From NCBI GenBank assembly GCA_964415175.1, contig CAYPYG010000003.1, forward strand, positions 1 through 64,000: a DNA stretch of 64,000 nucleotides, given 5' to 3'. The notes under the pieces are model-generated. The model saw only the letters and a list, made by a program, of their open reading frames with translations, made no database searches and was not told the origin of the DNA. Below are positions 1-8,549 of the stretch, in pieces (within the stretch, counting starts at the first letter, position 1; every line of letters starts with the position of its first letter). The translations under genes were made by a program, and so were the position numbers. Source of the stretch: UBA2231 sp964415175 (GTDB taxonomy: Bacteria > Elusimicrobiota > Elusimicrobia > Elusimicrobiales > UBA9959).

Positions 1-92
1 ATATAGCGAGCGGGGTGTATTACTTCACCGTCGAGGCGGAGCGCTCCGGCTCGAAACTTAAATCCCGCGGCAAATTCGCGGTGGTGAGGTGA
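1..92 (+). CDS. C-terminal end of an exported protein with a FlgD-Ig-like tail (partial)
   Basis: Reading frame 3 is open from the window edge and stops at TGA 90-92, so only about 29 residues are visible. The tail begins SGVYYFTVEAE and ends GKFAVVR. This is the pattern of the last two strands of FlgD-Ig-like C-terminal domains, which close many secreted and surface proteins of diderm bacteria. The rest of the protein lies outside the window, so its catalytic or binding role cannot be told. Family call is by pattern only. Confidence 0.5.
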   Translation, partial: IASGVYYFTVEAERSGSKLKSRGKFAVVR

Positions 93-107
93 GGCCCGCC
101 CCTTGGA

Positions 108-205
108 GCGGCTTCCGGCGGAAGCCGCGTGCGGGCCGCAAGGCCGGAGGCGTTTTTTCAGCGAAAAACGCCGAGGTGTGGCCGGAGAAAGCCGCTATGC
201 GGCTT
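108..205. repeat. Three consecutive perfect hairpins between two genes
   Basis: The gap between the first two genes holds three inverted repeats in a row. One has a 9-bp stem with a 3-nt loop (108-116/120-128), one a 9-bp stem GGCGTTTTT/AAAAACGCC with a 6-nt loop (149-157/164-172), and one a 7-bp stem with loop TAT (189-195/199-205). The last one ends just before the GGAGG ribosome site of the next gene. They could act as an mRNA-stabilising or attenuating leader. The text near 172-195 resembles part of the purF leader (about 8865-8890), hinting at a dispersed family. Confidence 0.55.
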
Positions 206-219
206 ATCGGAGGCAGCCT

Positions 220-1101
220 ATGAAAAAGACCATATTGACCATAGCGATGCTCCTCCCGGCCGGCGGCGCTTATGCCGGTTCCAGCGGGGCGCAGTTCCTT
301 AACATCGACGTGTCCGCCAGGGCGGTGGGCATGGGCTCGGCCTATACTGCGGCGTCCGACGGCGCGGGCTCGATAGGCTATAACCCGGCGGGCCTGCTGG
401 GCGGCGGCGGCGTGGAGGCGGCCCTGAGCCATACGCGCTGGCTGATGGAATCGTCGCATGACTTCGCGGCCGCGGCCTTCCCGCTCAAAGGGCTGCGCGC
501 GGGCGTGGGTTACAGCCGCTTCGCCGCCGGCGAGATGACCGCGCGCGACGCGTCGGGCGCGGCGGTCGGCAGCTTTTCCAACACCGACCAGGCGGTATCG
601 TTCAACCTGGCGGGACGGGTGAAAGGGCTGGGGCTGGGTGCGGGGGTTAAGTATATAACCAGTTCGCTCGGCGGCGAGAACGCCTCCACTTTCGCGGCCG
701 ATGTCGGCGTGACTGCGGGGCTGGGGCTGGTTACGGTGGGTCTGGCGGCGCGCAATATCGGGCCGGGGCTCAAATACCTGGAGCAGTCGGACCCGCTGCC
801 GCTGGCGGTATCGGCCGGCGCGCTGGCGCATATCATCCCCGGCTTCGGCGTGAGCGCGGATATCACGCGGCTGGCGCACGACGACCGGACGGTGGTGAGC
901 GTGGGCAGCGAGTACGCGCTCTTGCCGGCGCTGTCGTTGCGGGCGGGTTACCTGGCGGGCCGTACCACTGCCGAGGACGACAACCGGGGCTTTTCGGCCG
1001 GGGCTGGCGTGAACCTGGCGGGGGCCTCGCTCGATTACGCGCTTACGCCCTACGGCGAGCTGGGGAGCGCGCAGAGGATAACGCTGAGGAAGAGATTTTA
1101 G
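220..1101 (+). CDS. PorV/PorQ-like outer-membrane beta-barrel protein
   Basis: A 293-residue protein with a clear signal peptide (MKKTILTIAMLLPAGGAYA) followed by the family-typical start of the mature chain, AQFLNIDVSARAVGMGSAY and then GYNPAGL. PorV/PorQ-like (UPF0164-type) proteins are outer-membrane barrels. In Bacteroidetes PorV belongs to the type IX secretion machinery; in other phyla related proteins are abundant porin-like barrels of unclear role. Alternating Gly/aromatic strands run to the C-terminal RITLRKRF, a barrel-like last strand. The ATG at 220 is preferred over the upstream in-frame start because GGAGG lies 6 nt before it and the signal peptide begins there. The preceding FlgD-Ig-like tail fits a secreted substrate next to an outer-membrane partner. 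Confidence 0.7.
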   Translation: MKKTILTIAMLLPAGGAYAGSSGAQFLNIDVSARAVGMGSAYTAASDGAGSIGYNPAGLLGGGGVEAALSHTRWLMESSHDFAAAAFPLKGLRAGVGYSRFAAGEMTARDASGAAVGSFSNTDQAVSFNLAGRVKGLGLGAGVKYITSSLGGENASTFAADVGVTAGLGLVTVGLAARNIGPGLKYLEQSDPLPLAVSAGALAHIIPGFGVSADITRLAHDDRTVVSVGSEYALLPALSLRAGYLAGRTTAEDDNRGFSAGAGVNLAGASLDYALTPYGELGSAQRITLRKRF

Positions 1102-1102
1102 A

Positions 1103-1108
1103 TATACT
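1103..1108 (+). promoter_or_regulatory. -10 box TATACT placed for a leaderless transcript
   Basis: TATACT lies exactly 8 nt before the ATG at 1117, and no Shine-Dalgarno sequence is present in between. Transcription from such a box would start at or next to the ATG. The same spacing is seen at 14873 and 28409. Confidence 0.45.
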
Positions 1109-1116
1109 CTTAGTTA

Positions 1117-2187
1117 ATGCAGCGTATCCTGTTGGTCAACTTCGCAGAGTGCCCGGAGAATCTGCACCTGGAGCAGGCTTTTATCGCGGCCGCGGCACGC
1201 TCGCGCGGGGTGAGGCTGGACGTTCTGCACGACCAGGATTTCCATTACTCCTTCATCCCGCAGCCGGCGAACCGCCGCGGTTTCCGCAGGCGCTTCCAGG
1301 GGGACGCAGCGTCGAAGCCGCTGCTGCGGGCGCGCTTTGACGCGCTGATAGCCCTGGATTTCCCGAAGCGCCGCCGCTGCGCGCCTTTTTTCTGCCGCCT
1401 CTTCGCCGAGGGCGCCGCGAAGCGCAAGTACTTCCTGGCCAATCACCTGGTCCCCTCGCCGGGCCATAATTTCACGGCCGACCTGTTCCGCCGGGCGAAG
1501 CTGCTGTCGCGCGCCGCCGCCACCTGGATCCTGGAATATGACGATCCGCCGCTCTGGGGGGAACTGGGGGCCGCCCCGGAGGCCGTCGTGCGGCGGCCTT
1601 ACTGCGTGGATACCGGTTACTATACGCCCGCGCCGCGCCCCCCGCGGGGCGGGTACATATTCTCGGGCGGCAGCGCCGGCCGCGAATTCGCCGCTCTTTC
1701 CGCGGCGGCCGCGTCCTGCGGCCTGCCGCTGAAGGTCAGGTCGGATATGCCCGCGCCGGCGGGCTCCGCGCTCTCCGGCGCCGCCTGGGAGCCGTTCTCC
1801 CCCAATTTGAACACGCTGGTGGAGACCCTGCGCGGCTGCGCGCTGGCCGTCCTGCCGGTCTCGGACGGTTTTATCAACGAAGCCGCGGGAAATTCCATAG
1901 CTTTCATGGCCATGTCCTGCGGCCGTCCCGTTCTGGTCCGCGACACGCCGTACATGCGCCGCTACATAAACGACGGCGTCAACGGATTTCTCTACGGCAG
2001 GCTGGAGGAGGGCGTCCTCGCCGCGGATATCGGGAGGATAATGGCGCTCTCGCCCGCCCGCCTGCGCGCCCTCTGCCGCAGGGCCCGGGAGACCATGCTG
2101 AAGCGCGCGTCCCTGTCCGCGCTGGCCGCTTCCGTGCTCTCGGCCGTAAAGTGGAAGGCGCCCCGCTCCGCGTCGGCCGGGTTTTAA
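1117..2187 (+). CDS. Glycosyltransferase-like protein (GT-B fold, GT4-like C-terminal half)
   Basis: 356 residues. The N-terminal half (MQRILLVNFAECPEN...) is poorly recognisable. The C-terminal half has the shape of a nucleotide-sugar-binding Rossmann domain: PFSPNLNTLVETLRGC, then LAVLPVSDGFINEAAGNS, AMSCGRPVLVRD and INDGVNGFLY, the series of small motifs seen at the donor site of GT4-type enzymes (usually E-x7-E or similar). No signal peptide or membrane segment is visible. The gene stands alone between a porin-like gene and guaA. The expected substrate is a cell-surface glycan, but donor and acceptor cannot be read from the sequence. Confidence 0.6.
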   Translation: MQRILLVNFAECPENLHLEQAFIAAAARSRGVRLDVLHDQDFHYSFIPQPANRRGFRRRFQGDAASKPLLRARFDALIALDFPKRRRCAPFFCRLFAEGAAKRKYFLANHLVPSPGHNFTADLFRRAKLLSRAAATWILEYDDPPLWGELGAAPEAVVRRPYCVDTGYYTPAPRPPRGGYIFSGGSAGREFAALSAAAASCGLPLKVRSDMPAPAGSALSGAAWEPFSPNLNTLVETLRGCALAVLPVSDGFINEAAGNSIAFMAMSCGRPVLVRDTPYMRRYINDGVNGFLYGRLEEGVLAADIGRIMALSPARLRALCRRARETMLKRASLSALAASVLSAVKWKAPRSASAGF

Positions 2188-2204
2188 AACCCCTCCCAGT
2201 TTGT

Positions 2205-2210
2205 TAGAAT
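2205..2210 (+). promoter_or_regulatory. Candidate -10 box (TAGAAT) for guaA
   Basis: TAGAAT inside TTGTTAGAATTTCC lies in an otherwise GC-rich gap about 99 nt before the guaA start. No convincing -35 hexamer is seen at the usual spacing. The implied leader of about 90 nt contains a small TTAACG/CGGTTAA hairpin; I recognise no riboswitch in it. Confidence 0.35.
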
Positions 2211-2308
2211 TTCCGCGTCAGGTTCCCCGCTCTTTGACCCCCGACTTTCCGGCAAGATCAAACTGACCCTTAACGTCCCTTCGGTTAATCGTTAGCTTGC
2301 AGGTATTT

Positions 2309-3841
2309 ATGGACCAGATACTCATTTTGGATTTCGGCAGCCAGTACACACAACTCATCGCCCGCAGGCTGCGCAGCCTGCGCATTTACTGCGAAATACT
2401 CCCCTTCGGCGCCGGCGCGGAAGAGATACTCTCCCGCTCGCCGCGGGGGATAATTCTTTCCGGGGGGCCTTCCAGCGTTTACGACCCGAAGGCGCCGCGC
2501 CCGGACATGGATGTTTTCAACCTGGGCGTGCCGGTGCTGGGCATCTGCTACGGCATGCAGCTGATGGCCAGGGAACTGGGCGGCGGGGTGCACAAGGCGC
2601 ATAAACGAGAATACGGCTTCAGCAGGATAAAGATAAAGGCCGGCTCGCGGCTCTTCAAAGGCATAACCGGCTCGCCGCAGGTCTGGATGAGCCACGGCGA
2701 CGAGGTCAAAAAAGCCCCGCCCGGCTTCAAGGTAACCGCGACCAGCGCCGATATGGGCCTCTCTGCCATGGAAGACACGGCCCGCGGGCTCTACGCCCTG
2801 CAGTTCCACCCCGAAGTGCATCACACCGAAAAGGGCATGAAGGTCATCGAGAACTTCGCCCGCGGCGTCTGCGGCTATAAGGGCCGCTGGTCCCCCGCCT
2901 CGCTCGTAAAAGAGACCATAAAAGAGATAAAGGCGCAGGTCGGCTCCGGCTCGGCCATCTGCGCGCTGTCCGGCGGCGTGGATTCCTCCGTCGCCGCCGT
3001 CCTGGCCCACAGGGCGCTGGGAAAAAAGCTCCACTGCATCTTCGTCGACACCGGTCTGGTGCGCGAGGGCGACCGCGAGCGGATGGAGCAGGTCTTTAAA
3101 AAGAAATTCCATTTTAACCTGCGCATAGCCGACGCTTCAGGGATATTCCTCAAGCGGCTCGCCGGCGTCACCGACCCCGAGCGAAAGCGCAAGATCATCG
3201 GCCATACCTTCATCGAAGTCTTCGATAAGGAGGCCAAAAAAATAAAGAACGCCCGCTGGCTGGTGCAGGGCACGCTTTACCCCGATGTCATAGAATCCGT
3301 TTCCGTGAAAGGCCCGTCGGCGGTCATCAAGAGCCACCATAATGTCGGCGGCCTGCCCGAGAAGATGAAGATGGGCCTGCTCGAGCCGCTAAAGTTCCTT
3401 TTCAAGGACGAGGTGCGCGAACTCGGCCGCGGCCTGGGCATCCCGGAAAGCATACTCATGCAGCACCCTTTCCCCGGCCCGGGCCTGGCCATAAGGATAA
3501 TCAGCTCAGTGACGCCCGAGCGGCTGGCCGTCCTGAAGAAGGCCGACCTCATCATGCGCGAGGAGATAATCAAGGCCGGCTGGTACGGCAGGATCTGGCA
3601 GGCCTTCTGCGTCCTCCTGCCGGTCAGATCCGTCGGCGTCATGGGCGACGAGCGCTCCTACGAGAACACGCTGGCGCTGAGATGCGTGGAATCGGTCGAC
3701 GGCATGACCGCCGACTGGTCGAAGCTCCCGCACGACCTGCTTCGCAGAATTTCGTCCCGGGTGGTCAGCGAAGTGCGCGGTATCAACCGCGTCGTCTACG
3801 ACGTCACCTCCAAGCCCCCGGCGACCATCGAGTGGGAATAG
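2309..3841 (+). CDS. guaA: GMP synthase (glutamine-hydrolysing)
   Basis: 510 residues, full length for GuaA. It converts XMP to GMP using ATP and glutamine, the last step of guanine nucleotide synthesis in the cytoplasm. The N-terminal class I glutamine amidotransferase domain starts DQILILDFGSQYTQLIARR, has the nucleophile Cys80 in LGICYGMQ and the His167/Glu169 pair in FHPEV. The ATP pyrophosphatase domain has the P-loop SGGVDSS at 221-227. The C-terminal dimerisation domain ends KPPATIEWE, as in the family. ATG 2309 is chosen over an in-frame TTG at 2297 because GuaA normally starts at MDQILIL. It opens the purine block of the window. Confidence 0.95.
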   Translation: MDQILILDFGSQYTQLIARRLRSLRIYCEILPFGAGAEEILSRSPRGIILSGGPSSVYDPKAPRPDMDVFNLGVPVLGICYGMQLMARELGGGVHKAHKREYGFSRIKIKAGSRLFKGITGSPQVWMSHGDEVKKAPPGFKVTATSADMGLSAMEDTARGLYALQFHPEVHHTEKGMKVIENFARGVCGYKGRWSPASLVKETIKEIKAQVGSGSAICALSGGVDSSVAAVLAHRALGKKLHCIFVDTGLVREGDRERMEQVFKKKFHFNLRIADASGIFLKRLAGVTDPERKRKIIGHTFIEVFDKEAKKIKNARWLVQGTLYPDVIESVSVKGPSAVIKSHHNVGGLPEKMKMGLLEPLKFLFKDEVRELGRGLGIPESILMQHPFPGPGLAIRIISSVTPERLAVLKKADLIMREEIIKAGWYGRIWQAFCVLLPVRSVGVMGDERSYENTLALRCVESVDGMTADWSKLPHDLLRRISSRVVSEVRGINRVVYDVTSKPPATIEWE

Positions 3842-3889
3842 GGAGCCGACGGAAGGGGAGGGAGCGGTCGGGCGGCAGGCTTTCCGGTC

Positions 3890-3922
3890 CCCCTTCCGGC
3901 GAGGAACATGCGGAGGTTTTTT
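3890..3922 (+). terminator. Candidate rho-independent terminator of guaA
   Basis: About 50 nt after the guaA stop, CCTTCCG and CGGAGG can pair (one bulged base) around a 12-nt loop and are followed directly by TTTTTTGAG. The segment from GGCGAGGAACATGCGGAG to the T-run recurs at 8739-8763 after purQ, although there the stem is much weaker. Confidence 0.45.
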
Positions 3923-3939
3923 GAGCCATAAGGAGACAA

Positions 3940-4078
3940 CCGGGGGAGGCGGCGTGCCAGCTAAGCAGGACCGCCTCGGAGGCGCGAGCATCGTAAGCGC
4001 GAGCGCCGAGAGCCGAGGACCGACGCGCTATGCGCGCGAGTCCGTGTCCTGCGTGCTGGCACGCCGACATGCCCCCGG
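3940..4078 (+). repeat. 139-bp ERIC-like palindromic element, copy 1
   Basis: An imperfect palindrome that starts CCGGGGG and ends CCCCCGG, with arms CGGCGTGCCAGC/GCTGGCACGCCG and GCAGGAC/GTCCTGC and smaller hairpins inside (for example GCGC-TAT-GCGC). A second copy of exactly the same length lies inverted at 8550-8688. Two stem positions differ between the copies and both changes are compensatory: gtgCcagc/gctgGcac here is gtgGcagc/gctgCcac there, and gcaGgac/gtcCtgc here is gcaAgac/gtcTtgc there. That is direct evidence for selection on a folded RNA or cruciform. Homology continues about 12 nt on both sides. It lies immediately upstream of purC. Confidence 0.8.
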
Positions 4079-4105
4079 AATAGTTCTCGATAATAAAGGA
4101 GGACA
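4079..4105 (+). promoter_or_regulatory. purC leader with TAGTTCTC box and strong ribosome site
   Basis: Directly after the palindromic element comes AATAGTTCTCGATAATAAAGGAGGAC and then the purC ATG. AAAGGAGG is a near-ideal ribosome-binding site, and GATAAT could serve as a -10 box. A close relative, GTAGTTCTCAATACAAAGGAACC, sits in the same place before purF (8961-8983), so both pur transcription units share this leader motif. Confidence 0.45.
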
Positions 4106-4969
4106 ATGACTCAGTTTAAACCATTCCATAAAGGTAAAGTCAGGGACCTTTACGCGATAGGGGAGGACAAGCTCCTCATAATCGCCTCCGACCGCATCTC
4201 CGCTTTCGACTTCGTCCTGCCCACCCCCATACCGGGCAAAGGCGAACTCCTCAACAAAATAAGCACCTTCTGGTTCTCCAGAACGGAACACATTATAAAG
4301 AATCACCTGATCAGCGCCGACACCGCCGAAATAGAAAAACATCTCCCGACCGGCCACGGCATACCGCTCACCGGCGGCGCCGTCCTGGTAAAGCGCACCC
4401 GTCGCGTCGACTTCGAATGCATAGTCCGCGGCTACATCACCGGCTCCGGCTGGAAAGAGTACCTGAAGAGCGGGACGATCTGCGGCATAAAACTGCCCGA
4501 GGGCCTCAAAGAAGCCCAGAAACTCCCCGAGCCCATCTTCACCCCCACCAGCAAGGCCGATCAGGGCCACGACGAGAACGTCACCTTCGAAGAGATGGCC
4601 TCCGCGCTCGGCCGCGAAAAAGCGGAATTCATAAAGAACAAGAGCCTGGAGCTGTACAAGTTCGGCTCCGCCCACGCGGAGAAGCGGGGGGTAATACTGG
4701 CCGACACAAAGTTCGAGTTCGGCGAGCTGGACGGGGAGATCATCCTCATCGACGAGGCGCTCACGCCCGACTCCTCCCGCTTCTGGGACGCCGCCCATTA
4801 CAAGGTCGGCAGCAGCCCGGAGAGCTTCGACAAACAGTTCGTCCGGGACTGGCTGGAGAAGGAGTCCGGCTGGGACAAGAAGTCGGCCCCGCCACAATTG
4901 CCGGAGAAGGTAGTGAGCGGCACGGTCGTCCGCTACCGCGAAGCGCTGGATAAAATCGCCCGGGGGTAA
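4106..4969 (+). CDS. purC: Phosphoribosylaminoimidazole-succinocarboxamide synthase (SAICAR synthetase)
   Basis: 287 residues; joins aspartate to CAIR with ATP in purine biosynthesis. It is the longer, ADE1-like form rather than the roughly 240-residue E. coli form. Visible family motifs are FHKGKVRDLYAIGEDKLL at the N-terminus, SDRISAFDFVLPTPIPGKG, VRGYITGSGWKEY, and LIDEALTPDSSRFW with the acidic metal- and substrate-binding residues. The start is fixed by AAAGGAGG six nt upstream. It is the first gene of a tight purC-purS-purL-purQ operon bracketed by the inverted 139-bp palindromes. Confidence 0.95.
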   Translation: MTQFKPFHKGKVRDLYAIGEDKLLIIASDRISAFDFVLPTPIPGKGELLNKISTFWFSRTEHIIKNHLISADTAEIEKHLPTGHGIPLTGGAVLVKRTRRVDFECIVRGYITGSGWKEYLKSGTICGIKLPEGLKEAQKLPEPIFTPTSKADQGHDENVTFEEMASALGREKAEFIKNKSLELYKFGSAHAEKRGVILADTKFEFGELDGEIILIDEALTPDSSRFWDAAHYKVGSSPESFDKQFVRDWLEKESGWDKKSAPPQLPEKVVSGTVVRYREALDKIARG

Positions 4970-4970
4970 T

Positions 4971-5417
4971 ATGGTCATAGAGATACGCACCAAGCCTAAA
5001 TACGCCGCCTCCGAAGACGCCGCGCTGCTGGCCCGCATGCGCGCGGCCGGCCTGCCGCTCACGGCCGCCTCGTCCGCCCGGCTTTACCGGATAGAAGCCG
5101 ACTGGCGGCCCGACGCCTATAAAAAAGCCGCCGCCGAACTGCTGGCCGACCCGCTGACCGATAACTGGATGGTGGGGGGAGGCAAAGCCCCCTCCGGTTC
5201 CTGGCGGGCCGAGGTCTGGCTCAAGACTTCCGTCACCGATGTCGTGGGAGAGAGCGTCTCCGAGTCCGCCGCCGGTTTTCTCGGCGTGAAGGCCCCAAAG
5301 GTGCGCTTCGGCCATGCCTTCTATTTCAAAGGCGCCGCCGGCCCCGGGGCGGAGAAGGCCGCCGCTAAAGCGCTGTCTAATCCCCTTATACATTCATTCA
5401 AGGTCGTGAAAAAATGA
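4971..5417 (+). CDS. purS: PurS-type FGAM synthase subunit, double-length (tandem PurS domains)
   Basis: 148 residues, almost twice the usual PurS length of about 80. Two halves can be aligned by eye: residues 1-66 (IEIRTKPKYAAS... LADPLTDNW) and residues 78-148 (WRAEVWLKTSV... LSNPLIHSF). Each has the beta-alpha-beta-beta-alpha-beta pattern and ends with a helix plus a short strand. PurS normally dimerises to bridge PurL and PurQ in formylglycinamidine ribonucleotide synthase, so this chain looks like a covalent PurS dimer. Position between purC and purL supports the call. The second half is the more PurS-like, and the first half is more divergent. Confidence 0.75.
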   Translation: MVIEIRTKPKYAASEDAALLARMRAAGLPLTAASSARLYRIEADWRPDAYKKAAAELLADPLTDNWMVGGGKAPSGSWRAEVWLKTSVTDVVGESVSESAAGFLGVKAPKVRFGHAFYFKGAAGPGAEKAAAKALSNPLIHSFKVVKK

Positions 5418-7801
5418 ACGACTCGATAGAGAAGTTCAACTCCCTCAAACCCGCGGCGCTGGCCGCGCTGGACAAGGAGGCAGGCTGGTCGCTCAACGCC
5501 GCCGAACTGGCCGCCGCTCAGCGGCATTTCAGAAAGCTGGGCCGCCCGCCGACGCGCGGCGAGCTCGAGACCATAGCCCAGACCTGGTCGGAACACTGCA
5601 AGCACAAGACCTTCTCGGGCCCGGTGCGCTTCGAGCGCGGCGGCAAAGTTAAAAAATATAAGAACCTCTTCAAGGAGACCATAGTCGCCGCCACTAAGAC
5701 GCTCAATAAGTCCTGGTGCCTGTCGGTGTTTAAGGACAATGCCGGCGTTGTCGAATTCGGCCGGGGGAAGAAATGGGGCCTGGCCTTCAAGGCCGAGACC
5801 CACAATCATCCGTGCGCGCTCGAGCCTTACGGCGGCGCCGAGACCGGCGTCGGCGGCGTGGTGCGCGACATACTCGGCGTCGGCCTGGGCGCCAAGCCCG
5901 TGCTCAACACCGATTTCTTCTGCTTCGGCCGGCAGGACTCGAAGATGAAGCTGCCGCCCGGCGCCCTCGGCGCGCCCCGGATAATGGAGGGCGTGGTAGA
6001 GGGGGTGCGCGATTACGGCAACCGCATGGGCATCCCGACCGCCGCCGGCGGCGTGGTCTTCGACGACGGCTACATGCTCAACCCGCTGGTCTTCGTCGGC
6101 TGCGCCGGGCTGATACCGCGCGACAAGATAGACAAGCGGGTGCGCCCCGGCGACCTGATAGTGGCCGTGGGCGGCCGCACGGGACGCGACGGCATACACG
6201 GCGCCACCTTCTCGTCCGCGGATATCGGCGAGGATTCGCCCTCCTCGGCCGTGCAGATAGGCCACGCGATAAACGAGAAGAAGATACTCGACGCCCTGCT
6301 GCGCGCGCGGGATAAGGGGCTCTATTCCGCCGTGACCGACTGCGGCGCCGGCGGCTTCTCTTCGGCGATAGGCGAGCTGGCCTCCGACTGCGGCGCGGTC
6401 GTGGACCTGGACAAGGCGCCGCTCAAGGACGTTTCGCTGGAGCCCTGGGAGATCTGGGTCTCGGAATCGCAGGAGCGGATGGTTATGTCGGCGCCGGAGA
6501 AGAACCTGCCGGCGCTCAAAAAAATATTCGCCCGCGAGGAATGCGAGCTGGCCGTGCTCGGCCGGTTCAACAACACCGGCCGGCTGCTGGTGCGGTTCAA
6601 GGGCGGGCCGGTGGTGGACCTGCGCAATGATTTCCTGCACGGCGGCGTGCCGAACTTCGAGAAGCGCGCAGTCCATAAGCCGGTACCGGTCAGCGCCAGG
6701 CCGCCGGCAAAGCCCCGCCGGCCGCTGGGCCGATTGCTGCGCGAAATACTGGCGCATCCCAACGTGCGCTCGCGCGCCCCGATAGTGCGGCAGTACGACC
6801 ACGAGGTGCAGGGCGGGACGGTCGTTAAGCCTTTCACCGGCCCCGCCGGTTACGGCCCTTCCGACGGCGCGGTCATCTGGCCGCAGGCCGCCACCCGGGA
6901 CCTGAACGATTTCGCGGGTTTCGCCGCGGCGCACGGCATCTGCCCGTCCGTCGGGCGCATAGACCCGTGCCAGATGGCGCTCAACGCCTGCGACGAGGCG
7001 ATGCGCAACCTGCTCTGCTGCGGCGCCGACATCACGAAGGCCGCCTTCCTCGATAACTTCTGCGCGGCCTCACCGGCCGATCCGAAGGTGCTGGGCGACC
7101 TGGTGCTGGCGGCCGAGGGCTGCAAGGAGGCGGCGCTGGGCTTCGGCGCGCCGTTCATCTCCGGCAAGGACAGCTTCTACAACCAGTCGTCCGACGCGAA
7201 AGGGAAGCCGTACCAGATACCGCTGACGCTGCTCATCTCGGCGGTGGCCCCGGTGGACGATGTGCGCGCCGCCGTCACCTCCAACTTCAAGCGGGCCGGC
7301 AACCCGGTCTACATGGCCGGCGTGACCTGGCGCGGCCTGGGCGGTTCGATATACAACGAGCTGGAGAAGTCGGGCAATAACGCGCTGGGCGTCATCTCCA
7401 TAGAGGAGAGCGCGAAGCTTTACCGCGGCCTGCTGCCGGCCTTCAGGGCCGGGCTTGTCATGGCCGCGCACGATATCTCCGACGGCGGTTTCGCGGCCGC
7501 GGCGGCCGAGATGGCCTTCGGCGGCAGCCTGGGCGCGGACCTGTCCCCCGAGACCGGTTACGCCCAGGACGGCATCAGCCAGGCCGAGCTGCTCTTCGGC
7601 GAATCGCCGTCGCGCATATTGCTCGAAGTTGATAAGGACAGCGAGCTGGCGTTCCGGTCGCTGGTCGCCGGTCTGCCGGTGGAGCGCGTGGGCTTCGTCA
7701 GCTCCGGCCACGACCTGACGCTGCTCGACGGCGCCGGCCGCGAGCTGCTGCGGGAGGATATCGCCGTGCTCCTCGAATGCTGGTCCGGGGGTGAAATATG
7801 A
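5414..7801 (+). CDS. purL: Phosphoribosylformylglycinamidine synthase, large subunit PurL
   Basis: 795 residues, the small stand-alone PurL type (usually about 720-740) with a modest extension. It makes FGAM from FGAR, ATP and ammonia delivered by PurQ. Visible motifs include TIAQTWSEHCKHKTFSGPV, the ATP/substrate region FKAETHNHPCALEPYGGAET, GGRTGRDGIHGATFSS, SAVTDCGAGGFSSAIGEL, and in the second half ISGKDSFYN and AAHDISDGGF. The ATG overlaps the purS stop (ATGA), and the stop overlaps the purQ start, so the three subunits are translationally coupled. Confidence 0.93.
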   Translation: MNDSIEKFNSLKPAALAALDKEAGWSLNAAELAAAQRHFRKLGRPPTRGELETIAQTWSEHCKHKTFSGPVRFERGGKVKKYKNLFKETIVAATKTLNKSWCLSVFKDNAGVVEFGRGKKWGLAFKAETHNHPCALEPYGGAETGVGGVVRDILGVGLGAKPVLNTDFFCFGRQDSKMKLPPGALGAPRIMEGVVEGVRDYGNRMGIPTAAGGVVFDDGYMLNPLVFVGCAGLIPRDKIDKRVRPGDLIVAVGGRTGRDGIHGATFSSADIGEDSPSSAVQIGHAINEKKILDALLRARDKGLYSAVTDCGAGGFSSAIGELASDCGAVVDLDKAPLKDVSLEPWEIWVSESQERMVMSAPEKNLPALKKIFAREECELAVLGRFNNTGRLLVRFKGGPVVDLRNDFLHGGVPNFEKRAVHKPVPVSARPPAKPRRPLGRLLREILAHPNVRSRAPIVRQYDHEVQGGTVVKPFTGPAGYGPSDGAVIWPQAATRDLNDFAGFAAAHGICPSVGRIDPCQMALNACDEAMRNLLCCGADITKAAFLDNFCAASPADPKVLGDLVLAAEGCKEAALGFGAPFISGKDSFYNQSSDAKGKPYQIPLTLLISAVAPVDDVRAAVTSNFKRAGNPVYMAGVTWRGLGGSIYNELEKSGNNALGVISIEESAKLYRGLLPAFRAGLVMAAHDISDGGFAAAAAEMAFGGSLGADLSPETGYAQDGISQAELLFGESPSRILLEVDKDSELAFRSLVAGLPVERVGFVSSGHDLTLLDGAGRELLREDIAVLLECWSGGEI

Positions 7802-8535
7802 AACGCCCTAAGGTGCTGGTCCTGCGCGGCGCGGGGACGAACTGCGATATCGAGACCTGCAACGCTTTTGCCGCCGCCGGCGGCGAGCCGGAGCTGGTGC
7901 ACGCCGGGGAACTGGTCGAGAGAGTGAAGAAATTAGGGAACTACGCGGTACTGGCGCTGCCGGGCGGCTTCTCCTACGGCGACGATATCTCGGCCGGCAA
8001 GATCATGGCGGTGAAGCTGAGGACCCTCAAGGCCGACCTCGGGAAGTTCATCGCTTCCCGTCGCCCCGTGATAGGGATCTGCAACGGCTTCCAGGTGCTG
8101 GTGAAGACCGGCTTTCTGCCGCATGAGCGGAGCGGCCGCCAACTGGCGACGCTGGCCGCCAACGACTGCGGGCATTTCATAGCGAAGTGGGAACGATTGA
8201 AGGTCAACAAGCTGAGCCCTTGCATATTCACCAAAGGCCTGCCCGACGAGATCGAGCTGCCGATAGCCCACGGGGAGGGCAAGTTCATCTCGTCCCCGTC
8301 GGAGATGGCGAAGATAAAGCGCGGGGATCTCTGCGCTCTTTCTTATGTCGCCAATCCCAACGGCTCGATGGGCGACCTGGCCGGCCTGACGAACCCGGAG
8401 GGCACGGTGCTGGGCCTGATGCCCCACCCCGAGCGCTTCTTCTTCCCCTGGCAGGCGCAGAACAGGCGCCCCGGCGCCGACTTCCTGCCGCCGGGCTACC
8501 TCTTCTTCAAGAACGCCGTGGACTATGTCAGATAA
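7798..8535 (+). CDS. purQ: Phosphoribosylformylglycinamidine synthase, glutaminase subunit PurQ
   Basis: 245 residues, class I glutamine amidotransferase. It releases ammonia from glutamine for PurL. Seen: RGAGTNCDIETCNAFAAAG near the start, oxyanion segment LPGGFSYGDDISAGKI, the nucleophile Cys in VIGICNGFQVL, and the His-Glu dyad in LMPHPERFFFPW. It overlaps purL by ATGA. The operon ends here; the reverse-oriented palindromic element begins 15 nt after the stop. Confidence 0.94.
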   Translation: MKRPKVLVLRGAGTNCDIETCNAFAAAGGEPELVHAGELVERVKKLGNYAVLALPGGFSYGDDISAGKIMAVKLRTLKADLGKFIASRRPVIGICNGFQVLVKTGFLPHERSGRQLATLAANDCGHFIAKWERLKVNKLSPCIFTKGLPDEIELPIAHGEGKFISSPSEMAKIKRGDLCALSYVANPNGSMGDLAGLTNPEGTVLGLMPHPERFFFPWQAQNRRPGADFLPPGYLFFKNAVDYVR

Positions 8536-8549
8536 ACAGGAGAACAATG

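Noticed and set aside
2205..2308. Purine or guanine riboswitch before guaA (and before purC and purF)
   Set aside because: No three-way junction with the conserved purine-aptamer loops could be identified; only simple hairpins are seen.
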